A stretch of 36,265 nucleotides of DNA, from assembly GCA_025454855.1 (NCBI GenBank), contig JALONS010000010.1, positions 1 to 36,265 of the forward strand, written 5' to 3'. Below the pieces are notes generated by a model, which had not been told where the DNA came from, searched no databases, and saw only the letters and a program-made list of their open reading frames with translations. Source of the stretch: Arcicella sp. (GTDB lineage Bacteria > Bacteroidota > Bacteroidia > Cytophagales > Spirosomataceae). Positions 1 through 7,551 of this stretch are shown piece by piece (the stretch's first letter is position 1; every line of letters starts with the position of its first letter). The translations under genes were made by a program, and so were the position numbers.

Positions 1-1597
1 TTAAAGCTATTGACGTAGGGTGGCAAGCAACACTCCGCTCAAACATACTCACCAAGGTTGAAGCAAAACTATAATCCCGAAACGTATGACAATGATGACT
101 TAATAGTTTTAATTGTGTTTCAGGATTTAAAAGCGATAAATCGTCTATATTGTTAGTTGGATTTTCAACTATTTCATTTAGAATATTTTGGAAATAAGAT
201 AACAACTGCTCCGCTCTTTCATGACTAAATAATTGGGTATTATATTTCCATAAACCAACCATTTTCTCTCCATCATCACACAATTCTAAAGAAGTATCAT
301 ATTGCCCTTCTAATTGTGGTAAATCAAGCGGTATTAAGGTTAAATTTTTGTACGAATAGGCTTCCTCGTTGGGGTTGGGCATAAATAGCTTTTTGATTTC
401 CCCAACGCCTTCTAAATTTAAATAATTAAAAAGGACTTGAAATACAGGTGATACATTGGTATTTCTTGGTAAGTCTAAATCCTTAACTAATTGTAGGAAA
501 GGATATTCTTGATGTTGAAAAGCCGATAAAATAGTTTCTTTATTAGTCTTCAAGAAACCTACGAAATCTTTCGATTCTGTAAAATCAGCACGCATGGGTA
601 GTAGATTGACAAAATGCCCGATCGATTTTGAGAAATTTGCATTAAGTCTACCAGAAGAAACAGGAGAGCCAACAATAATGTCGTCCTGACCACTAATTCG
701 ATAAAGAAAAACTTGAAAAATGGATAACAAAGTAGTGTAGAGCGTACAATTATTAGCCTTTGAAAACGCTTTTAGGCTCAAATACAAACCTCTGTTTAAC
801 TCAAAGGTTATCTTATTTCCAAAGAGTGAAGGTAAAGCAGGGCGTTGTTGATCATTTGGTAAGTTAAGAGTAGGAATTTCTCCTAATAATTGATTCTGCC
901 AATATTTCTTTAATTTTTTTCCTTCCTCTCCTAAGATTATTTGTTGTTGTTTTTTTACAAAATTTATGTATGATTCATCAACTTGCGAGTTTCGGAACAA
1001 TGTAAAATTTTCAAATGAATCATACGATTCTAAAATCTCCTGAACCAATAAAACTAATGAGTAAGCATCTACTGCAATGTGATGAAAATTCAATAACAAT
1101 ATCGTTTCATCATCATTTACCTTGAAAACATGAATCCTGAAAACGGGTTCATTTTCTAAATCAAAGGGAAGTTGATATGTTAGTTTTAGGCTTTTATAGA
1201 CATCTTCACGAGTCCACCCAGAAGCTTCAATTTGATGAATGATAACCTCTTGATGAGTATTAATTTTTTGACATGGTACATCATCTTGAATAACAAAATT
1301 TGTTCTAAGAATTTGATGAAAATCAACTTTTTCTTGAAAAACTTTTCTAAAAACTTCTACATCAAATTTTGAGGTAATTTTAACAGCAAAGCCCACATTG
1401 TAAGCAGTATTTCCTTCAAAAGTTTGATTGATAATCCATAGAGATTCTTGATTATAGGACATTCGCTGCAAACCATTCTCTCTCATTCTTTTTTCAGCCA
1501 GAAGCCTTTTGATAAGCTCAGACTTATCTTCTCGTAAAAATTCACTTCTTGAACCAATATCCTTGGTATGTAACGGCTTATTTTGAATGGGATTCAT
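1..1597 (-). CDS. Nonribosomal peptide synthetase, C-A start (partial, 3' end cut by window edge)
   Basis: Translating the minus strand from the ATG at 1597 gives an open frame of 532 codons to the window edge. It has a condensation (C) domain: an N-terminal SYNQESLWIINQ motif, the active-site motif HHIAVDA at about residues 170-176 (family consensus HHxxxDG, here ending in Ala), and the late C motif GHFVNLLPM. The last 20 residues read (S)TLVSMFERSVACHPTSIAL, which matches the linker that opens an adenylation domain, so a C-A module begins here and continues outside the window. It lies 80 bases after the acyl-AMP ligase-ACP gene in the same direction, so this C domain probably takes the acyl group from that ACP (lipoinitiation; inference). 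Substrate specificity cannot be read because the adenylation core is outside the window. Confidence 0.93.
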   Translation of the reverse strand, partial: MNPIQNKPLHTKDIGSRSEFLREDKSELIKRLLAEKRMRENGLQRMSYNQESLWIINQTFEGNTAYNVGFAVKITSKFDVEVFRKVFQEKVDFHQILRTNFVIQDDVPCQKINTHQEVIIHQIEASGWTREDVYKSLKLTYQLPFDLENEPVFRIHVFKVNDDETILLLNFHHIAVDAYSLVLLVQEILESYDSFENFTLFRNSQVDESYINFVKKQQQIILGEEGKKLKKYWQNQLLGEIPTLNLPNDQQRPALPSLFGNKITFELNRGLYLSLKAFSKANNCTLYTTLLSIFQVFLYRISGQDDIIVGSPVSSGRLNANFSKSIGHFVNLLPMRADFTESKDFVGFLKTNKETILSAFQHQEYPFLQLVKDLDLPRNTNVSPVFQVLFNYLNLEGVGEIKKLFMPNPNEEAYSYKNLTLIPLDLPQLEGQYDTSLELCDDGEKMVGLWKYNTQLFSHERAEQLLSYFQNILNEIVENPTNNIDDLSLLNPETQLKLLSHHCHTFRDYSFASTLVSMFERSVACHPTSIAL

Positions 1598-1677
1598 TAC
1601 TTATCACGAGAATAGATTAAAATGATACACTTCTATATTTTTTGATGCAAAGAATCTGTAATTGAGTTCCTTCGTGT

Positions 1678-3834
1678 TTAATAAACTGCTTGTTCAGACA
1701 ACAAACTTTCTAATAAATTCTCAATTTCTTCTGATGAAAGGTTTTCTATATCTATTTCATTTTCAAGAGGTTGTACCTGCCCCAACATAAATTTATTATT
1801 CTTTTTGCTCACTAAAAGATTTACTAATTCTTGTACTGATATACCATCTAAGAACTCACGTATCTCAATTGGAATTCCTAATTCTCTTTCAATTCTATTG
1901 CTCAACTGCATACCCATCAACGAATCAAATCCCATTTCAATAAATGATGCGTTAAGAGGGATTTTTTCAGGATTTAATAAGATTGTTTCAAATATTAAAT
2001 TATGGCAGTATTTGAGCATCAATTCATACTGATTTTCATTATTTGTATGAAGCAGTGCATCTAAAATAGAATTTACTTTTGGGGCATGAGCTTCATTTAT
2101 CTCTGCTTCACTTGCAAAAATTTTCTGTGCTATTACATTTAACTCTTTGTTCAAAAACGCCTCTTTACAAGCACTATGCTGTATTTTTCCACTGGATGTT
2201 TTAGGGATACTCATTACTCTGAGCAATACAATTGCATGAGGCACAATACCATGTTCAAGTGAAACCGCTTGTCTGATAGCTTGGTACACTTCCTCAACGT
2301 TAATATTATTTGTATATACACGTTCAACTTCTTGAAGTACAATTAGCTTTTCATCTCCTTCTACTTCAATCGAAAAAACCGCTCCACAACCAGCCCTAAG
2401 AGTATGATGACTTTCTTCAACGGTCAGCTCAATATCCTGAGGGTAATGGTTTACGCCACGAATAATCATCATATCTTTCATTCGACCCGTAATGTATAAA
2501 TGACCCTCATTCAAGAACCCTAAATCACCTGTTTTGAAATATTTTTTATCAGGAAATCCACTTAATGTAGCCCCAAAAGCACTTTCTGTCAATTCTGGCA
2601 TATTCCAATACCCTTTAGCAATACTTTTACCCGAAACCCAAATTTCTCCTATACAATTTTCTGAAAGTTTTTCATGAGTATGAGGATTGGAAATAACAAT
2701 TTCTTGTTGACAAAAAGGGTCTCCACAACTCACATAACCTCTGGACAATTCCTCTTTCTGAGTTACGAAAGAAACTTGATTAACTTTTACTTTGTCTTTA
2801 TTCAAATATTTTACAATAGGCAATGTTTGTGCCTTACCACCAGCTGCCAACAATGTAGTTTCGGCCATACCGTAGCAAGGGTAAAAATTTTCTATTTTAA
2901 ACCCAAATGAACCAAATTTTTCAGCAAAACTTTGCATTGTTTCCATCCTAACAGTTTCTGCCCCATTGCTTGCTAACTTCCAAGAACTGAGGTCAATTCC
3001 TTCCATTTGGTCGATACTTATATTTTTTACGCATAAATCATAGGCAAAGTTCGGTGCTGCACTGGTTGTAGCCCTATATTTAGAAATTGCCTTGAACCAC
3101 CTGATAGGCTTTTGTATAAATGCCTCTGGAGTCATGAATACACAATACGCTCCTGTGAAAATGGGTTGTAAAATACCACCAATCAAACCCATATCATGAT
3201 AAGGAGGTAACCAAATGACTCCCACCATATCTGAATCCGACTCGAAACCCTGCTGGATTTGCTCTTGATTATGAAGAATGTTTAAATGAGTTATCATTAC
3301 TCCTTTGGGGATTCCCGTTGAGCCAGAGGTATATTGAAGAAAAGCTACATCATCTAAGTTTGCTTTGGGTGATACCCATTGCTCAACTAAACTCAAATCA
3401 TCAAAATCACTAAAAGAGCATAAATCAATACCTCTAAGAATATTTGAAGTTTCAAATTGGGCTTTATCAACAACTTTATTGTGAACCATGGCAAGTTTGG
3501 CACCCGAATCACTCACAATTTTTTCGATTCTATTAAGAGATTGATTCTTACGAATTGGATATGCTGGTACTGCAATTGAGCCAGCATAAAGACATCCCAG
3601 AAAACAGACAATATAATCAAGCCCGTATGGATAAAGTAACAAAATTCTCTCACCAGCCAGTCCCATTTTCTGTAGATTAGCACCTACTAATTTTGCCTTA
3701 AAGTCAAGCTCTTTATAAGTAATATGAGTTTCTTCATCCGTTCCATCAGTTAAAAAAGTATATGCTCTCTTATCGGGATTGAGGAGTGCATGATGTTGAA
3801 GCACTTCAACAAAAGTATTTTCTGACTTAATCAT
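1678..3834 (-). CDS. Fatty acyl-AMP ligase fused to acyl carrier protein (lipopeptide loading)
   Basis: 718 residues. The N-terminal 580 or so form an ANL-superfamily adenylating enzyme: the phosphate-binding loop YTSGSTGIPKGVM at 168-180, YGMAETTLLAAGG near 320, TGDLGFL, and the FAAL-like IIRGVNHYPQDIE. This set is typical of fatty acyl-AMP ligases that start lipopeptides rather than of acyl-CoA synthetases. A carrier domain follows, with the phosphopantetheine site in GFDSLMGMQLSNRI (Ser638). The last 20 or so residues (NLSSEEIENLLESLL) look like the short acidic helical tail that ends many PKS/NRPS subunits and can act as a docking element. It would activate a fatty acid, attach it to its own ACP and hand it to the NRPS encoded next. 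Chain length cannot be read from sequence. Confidence 0.93.
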   Translation of the reverse strand: MIKSENTFVEVLQHHALLNPDKRAYTFLTDGTDEETHITYKELDFKAKLVGANLQKMGLAGERILLLYPYGLDYIVCFLGCLYAGSIAVPAYPIRKNQSLNRIEKIVSDSGAKLAMVHNKVVDKAQFETSNILRGIDLCSFSDFDDLSLVEQWVSPKANLDDVAFLQYTSGSTGIPKGVMITHLNILHNQEQIQQGFESDSDMVGVIWLPPYHDMGLIGGILQPIFTGAYCVFMTPEAFIQKPIRWFKAISKYRATTSAAPNFAYDLCVKNISIDQMEGIDLSSWKLASNGAETVRMETMQSFAEKFGSFGFKIENFYPCYGMAETTLLAAGGKAQTLPIVKYLNKDKVKVNQVSFVTQKEELSRGYVSCGDPFCQQEIVISNPHTHEKLSENCIGEIWVSGKSIAKGYWNMPELTESAFGATLSGFPDKKYFKTGDLGFLNEGHLYITGRMKDMMIIRGVNHYPQDIELTVEESHHTLRAGCGAVFSIEVEGDEKLIVLQEVERVYTNNINVEEVYQAIRQAVSLEHGIVPHAIVLLRVMSIPKTSSGKIQHSACKEAFLNKELNVIAQKIFASEAEINEAHAPKVNSILDALLHTNNENQYELMLKYCHNLIFETILLNPEKIPLNASFIEMGFDSLMGMQLSNRIERELGIPIEIREFLDGISVQELVNLLVSKKNNKFMLGQVQPLENEIDIENLSSEEIENLLESLLSEQAVY

Positions 3835-3871
3835 AATAATCTAATTTTTTGAGATGGATGAATACAAAAAA

Positions 3872-3894
3872 TTGCTAACGACAATATATATACG
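3872..3894. repeat. 23-bp motif, copy A (CTAACG-N4-TATATATACG core)
   Basis: This stretch matches 29912-29934 at 18 of 23 positions: the flanks CTAACG and TATATATACG are identical and separated by 4 variable bases. On the transcribed (minus) strand the TAACG/CGTTA parts can pair, and a short T run follows. It lies between the GT1 gene and the acyl-AMP ligase. It may be a leader or pausing signal. Confidence 0.45.
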
Positions 3895-3942
3895 TTATCA
3901 AACTGAAAACTCCTTTTAGCAAAATTTTTATTTCAGGTGATT

Positions 3943-5325
3943 CTAATAAATTGATGAAAGTCTTTGGGTAAGTGCTGACTTGATAAGATCTATTCCATCA
4001 TTAAAGTCGTTATTAGTCGTTATCGCTGATTTCATATTTTCTATATTTGTTTTGTATGATAAATCAAAAAGTATTGAATCAGACTTCTTTTTTATCTTTT
4101 TACAATTATCGTAGTTTATTTTACCCCTTAACCCAATTTTATGAAATACAACTCTGGCGGCATTTCCTGGTTGATCAAAACGATTACTCAATGGATAAAC
4201 CAACATAGGAACTCCTAAAAGAATACATTCTACAATAGAAGAAATTCCACCGTGAGTAATCATCATATTAGCATGCCTCAACACTTGTAACTGTGGTACT
4301 CGTTGAAAAATAAAAATATTTTCAGGTACGTTTTCAAAGTCATTTTCTGTTAGTTTATCACCTACCGAAAGAATTAACCTGTATTTATTGTTGCTTCCAA
4401 AAGCTTCAATAACTTTTCTGAAAAAGTGAAGCGGGTTTCCATATTGAATCGCCGCAAGCGTGCCAAGTGAACAATAGATAAGTACTTGTCCAGATTCTGT
4501 TTTCAAAGATTCTTTAAAACGAAGTTCATTATCAGGCATTTTTTCATATCGGTTCAAATCCACTACTGAACCGATGTTAATTTGATTAGGATGTTTGTCT
4601 CTCGGAAAATCAAATTCTTTTGGAATTGCCACAATTTCAGGCAAATTATTAAATCCTATGTGAAAGGCCTTATTGAATTCTATTACTTCACTTAAAGGAA
4701 ATTTATTCTTTTGAGCTAACAAACTTGTAAGTGAGTAAATCCTTAACCTTTCTTCAAAACTTACTGAAAAAAATTTTATATAAATTTCATTTTCAAGAAA
4801 TAACCTAACTCTATGTCTAATCCAAGTCCATCTTGATTTCCAGTGAGACCACTTAGAGTCATTTGGTATCATGGATGAAGTACACACTGGTACATTAAAA
4901 GCCTTGGTCATAGGTACAAAAAGCGTATAAAAAAACATGGGAATTTTATACTTTGATAACAAAATTGCGTCAATTGTATAATGTGTATCTAAAATTAGCA
5001 AATCCGGTTTGATTCTATCAATGATTTCATCATAGATTTCTTCCTCAAGAATCCACTTATCAATTCTTGATAGATAATTAAAATGTTTTTTTATTTTTCC
5101 ATAAATATTAAACTGAGCTAACTTTCTAACGTCAGGTTTGGGAAAATGATCAAAACCTATTGGTTCGACTTCAAAACCTTGTTTCCCAACTATATCAATG
5201 ATTGACCCATTTGTAACATCAATATAAATTATTCGGTGTCCCAAATCTTTAAGACTCCTCATAACTTTGAAGGTCGAATTCAAATGGCTCGTAGCGGGAT
5301 GAATTATCAATGTAATAGTTGCCAT
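3943..5325 (-). CDS. GT1-family (MGT/UGT-like) glycosyltransferase
   Basis: 460 residues, GT-B fold, related to macrolide/UDP-glycosyltransferases. The N-terminus has the usual beta strand followed by His14 (HPATSHLNST), the position of the catalytic base in this family. The C-terminal donor-binding signature is THGGISSIVECILLGVPMLVYP followed by DQPGNAARVV. It most likely moves a sugar from an activated nucleotide donor onto the peptide or lipid product in the cytoplasm; donor and acceptor are not readable. It is clearly paralogous to the protein at 28101-29498 (same length, same N-terminal and C-terminal motifs), although 23 kb apart. A promoter is likely just upstream, since the 255-base gap before it holds a candidate operator and a MITE-like element. 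Confidence 0.88.
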   Translation of the reverse strand: MATITLIIHPATSHLNSTFKVMRSLKDLGHRIIYIDVTNGSIIDIVGKQGFEVEPIGFDHFPKPDVRKLAQFNIYGKIKKHFNYLSRIDKWILEEEIYDEIIDRIKPDLLILDTHYTIDAILLSKYKIPMFFYTLFVPMTKAFNVPVCTSSMIPNDSKWSHWKSRWTWIRHRVRLFLENEIYIKFFSVSFEERLRIYSLTSLLAQKNKFPLSEVIEFNKAFHIGFNNLPEIVAIPKEFDFPRDKHPNQINIGSVVDLNRYEKMPDNELRFKESLKTESGQVLIYCSLGTLAAIQYGNPLHFFRKVIEAFGSNNKYRLILSVGDKLTENDFENVPENIFIFQRVPQLQVLRHANMMITHGGISSIVECILLGVPMLVYPLSNRFDQPGNAARVVFHKIGLRGKINYDNCKKIKKKSDSILFDLSYKTNIENMKSAITTNNDFNDGIDLIKSALTQRLSSIY

Positions 5326-5371
5326 TTTTTCTGATTCAAAGGAAATAAAAAGGATAGCTTTCTAATAAAAT

Positions 5372-5406
5372 ATTATGTAAATACCTTAAAATATTATCTG
5401 AAACCC
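5372..5406. promoter_or_regulatory. Candidate LytTR-type operator: two direct repeats 21 bp apart
   Basis: ATTATGTAAATACC at 5372 and ATTATCTGAAACCC at 5393 start exactly 21 bases apart, which puts them on the same face of the helix. They match the pair ATTATGTGAAACCC/ATTATGTGAAACCG at 30761/30782. They lie about 47 bases upstream of the GT1 start (5325) and have the same orientation relative to the minus-strand genes as the other pair. Direct repeats spaced about two helical turns apart are the usual LytTR binding pattern (family knowledge); assignment to the regulator at 33187 is inference. Confidence 0.5.
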
Positions 5407-5422
5407 CATAAATTCATGATGG

Positions 5423-5571
5423 GAGCTGTTTGAACTTTCACTTTCAACTAAAATAAAGTCATTTAAAATCTCTTGTCCCGATAACTTTTCAACGTAGTTC
5501 GGCTATGCTTCAAAATTTCAGACCAATAGAAAGCACAATAATTAATAATAGAAATGGGAAGTTTAAACAGC
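5423..5571. mobile_element. MITE-like element, copy 1 (about 149 bp, imperfect terminal inverted repeats)
   Basis: The left end GAGCTGTTTGAACTTTC and the right end GGAAGTTTAAACAGCTT are imperfect inverted repeats of about 17 bases. The interior carries a block (5484-5521, with GTAGTTCGGCTATG) that matches, in reverse complement, the interior of the element at 23164-23321. There is no coding capacity. It sits directly after the stop codon of the DUF6734-like gene and just upstream of the GT1 operator. Ends of this type suggest a non-autonomous derivative of an insertion sequence. I cannot name the parent family, and no clean target duplication is visible. Confidence 0.6.
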
Positions 5572-5580
5572 TTCATGCTT

Positions 5581-6498
5581 TTATCTAAATTGTGCCATGA
5601 AATACTGCAATTTTGTTTTTTCTCCCAATATTTGATTAACCCTTCTATGATACTCGGGGTATTCTTTTTTGAGAACGGACGAAAGTGTATTGCATTTAGA
5701 AAGTTGTCGTTTAAAAGAACCTACTAAATGTACATAATTCAAGTCATTAGACCCCATTTTATTGAATTGAGATATGGGTTTATAATCCGAGAACTGTTCA
5801 GTATCTTTCGTAAAATAATCAATATCTATTTTAGCTTTTTGAGCCATACAAATAAGGAGAAATTGCTCAAAGACGCAGTTGAAAAACTGAAAGTCTTTAT
5901 CTGAAGCATAGGTAAAATATTCTTGTGCGAAGTGTAGTGCTTCTTTGGAAAATTGTTTTATGAAGTCGATATTGTTTCCTCCAAAAATACCCATATTTGA
6001 GGCTAATATATGGTTCGTTTGGCTTAAATAATCTTTAATCTCTGTTGGCAAGTAATTTTGGGTTTTAATGATTGCTTTCATTGCTGAATGATAACAATCA
6101 AAATTCACCTCTAAGTTTTGAGAAATTATTGCTGCTTTTTCTAAAGATTCTGTAAATGGTTTTGAAATAAAGATGTCTCCATCAATATGTATAAAAGGTT
6201 TATCCTGAAGGCTATAACTGATGAGTTTAGCAATAGCCCAAAATTGCCAAGGGTAACCATTGATATCATCGAGAACGACTTTTACGCTTGTATATGGGAG
6301 TTTTAATTCATCAATTAAAAGTTCTTTCCCCAGGGAATCTGTAACAAGTTCAACTTCATCATAATATTCTCTTAACCTCAAACAGCTCAAGGCCCAACTC
6401 ATATAGTGATGATTTGTTGTGAGCCAAGCCGACCTAAAAGTCTTTAAATCGGCTAAATCTACAACATTACAAGTCCAAAATGTTTGTACAATTTTCAT
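5581..6498 (-). CDS. DUF6734-like putative glycosyltransferase-fold protein, copy 2
   Basis: 305 residues, cytoplasmic (no signal peptide or membrane segment). The N-terminus MKIVQTFW, the block LVTDSLGKELLIDELKLPYTSVKVVLD and the motif HIDGDIFISKPF (Asp106, Asp108) resemble the DUF6734 family as I recall it. The DxD-like motif after a hydrophobic strand is what GT-A glycosyltransferases use to bind the metal and nucleotide sugar, so sugar transfer is a reasonable guess, but it is not proven. It is a tandem paralog of the protein at 6583-7527, with similar spacing of all motifs. Its job in the cluster is unknown; sugar addition to the peptide product or its lipid is the likeliest role. Confidence 0.7.
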   Translation of the reverse strand: MKIVQTFWTCNVVDLADLKTFRSAWLTTNHHYMSWALSCLRLREYYDEVELVTDSLGKELLIDELKLPYTSVKVVLDDINGYPWQFWAIAKLISYSLQDKPFIHIDGDIFISKPFTESLEKAAIISQNLEVNFDCYHSAMKAIIKTQNYLPTEIKDYLSQTNHILASNMGIFGGNNIDFIKQFSKEALHFAQEYFTYASDKDFQFFNCVFEQFLLICMAQKAKIDIDYFTKDTEQFSDYKPISQFNKMGSNDLNYVHLVGSFKRQLSKCNTLSSVLKKEYPEYHRRVNQILGEKTKLQYFMAQFR

Positions 6499-6582
6499 AA
6501 TATAGCGTTTGGATGTTAGTTTTTTACTTTACATTTTAGGTTTCTTTATTTCATTGGGCATCAAAATAATGAATCTATAAAC

Positions 6583-7527
6583 TCAAAACATTCCACTGGG
6601 AGCAGGTTCAAAGTATAGTTTTAAATGATTCCGTTTTCCTAAAACTTGATTTATTCTTTTATAATATTTTTGATAGCGAGTTCTCAAAACAAACGCCAAT
6701 TTTAGACAATTTAGATATTCACGTTTATGATAGCCTCCTAAATGAACGAACCCGTACTGGTTATTTCCTCTGAAATTGATTTTAGATAGTGGATCATCAA
6801 AGTTAAACTTGTTATATTTTTTTGAGTCAATTTCAAAAAAATATTGTATCGGTATTTTCTTAATATCTGCCATGCTATGCATTAACTCTTGTTCAAATAA
6901 TGTATTAAAGAAAGGCAGATTTTCATCTGTAGAATCAGAGTAAAATTCTTTTGAAAAATCCATTGCTCTACTGGAATAGTCTTTTATAAATTCAATATTA
7001 TTTCCGCCAAAGATTCCCATACAGGAGGCTAAAGGCTTATTATTAATACTTCTTTGGGATAATATTTCAGTAGGGATTTCTCTTTTAAAGTCCAAAGCAG
7101 CATCAAGTGCTATTCTGTAGCAGGTGTAATCATCTTCAATATTTTGAGATAAGATTTCAGATTCGTGTATCGATTGTGAAAACGGTTTTGATATAAAAAC
7201 ATCGCCATCAACATGAATAAATGGTGAATCCTGCAAACCATAGGCAACTAATTTGGAAGTTGCCCAAAAACGGTTTGGACAACCTTCTAATTTTTCATCA
7301 AGGACAACCTTTACGCTTGTGTAAGGTAAGCCCAATTCGTCTATTAAAAGTTGCTTACCTACTTTATCAGTAACTAATTCAACATCATTATAGAAGTTCC
7401 GGAGCTGAAGACAGCTCAGAGCCCAGCCCATGTAATGGTGATGATTAGTAAGCCAACCAGACCTAAATTTTTTAAGCTCTTGTATTGTATCAATTTTACA
7501 ACTCCAAAACGTTTGAACAATTTTCAT
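6583..7527 (-). CDS. DUF6734-like putative glycosyltransferase-fold protein, copy 1
   Basis: 314 residues, tandem paralog of the protein at 5581-6498. It shares the N-terminal MKIVQTFWSC, FRSGWLTNHHHYMGWALSCLQLR (split across two conserved blocks), LVTDKVGKQLLIDELGLPYT and HVDGDVFISKPF. The conserved histidine pair HHYM, the LPYTSVKVVLD segment and the DGD motif are kept in both copies, which argues that both are active. The gap to the next copy is 84 bases, and the start lies 24 bases after the TonB receptor stop, so both belong to the same transcript. The DGD motif suggests a GT-A-like nucleotide-sugar enzyme, but that assignment is by motif only. Confidence 0.7.
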   Translation of the reverse strand: MKIVQTFWSCKIDTIQELKKFRSGWLTNHHHYMGWALSCLQLRNFYNDVELVTDKVGKQLLIDELGLPYTSVKVVLDEKLEGCPNRFWATSKLVAYGLQDSPFIHVDGDVFISKPFSQSIHESEILSQNIEDDYTCYRIALDAALDFKREIPTEILSQRSINNKPLASCMGIFGGNNIEFIKDYSSRAMDFSKEFYSDSTDENLPFFNTLFEQELMHSMADIKKIPIQYFFEIDSKKYNKFNFDDPLSKINFRGNNQYGFVHLGGYHKREYLNCLKLAFVLRTRYQKYYKRINQVLGKRNHLKLYFEPAPSGMF

Positions 7528-7551
7528 ATCTTTAACTGAGAATGTTATTAG

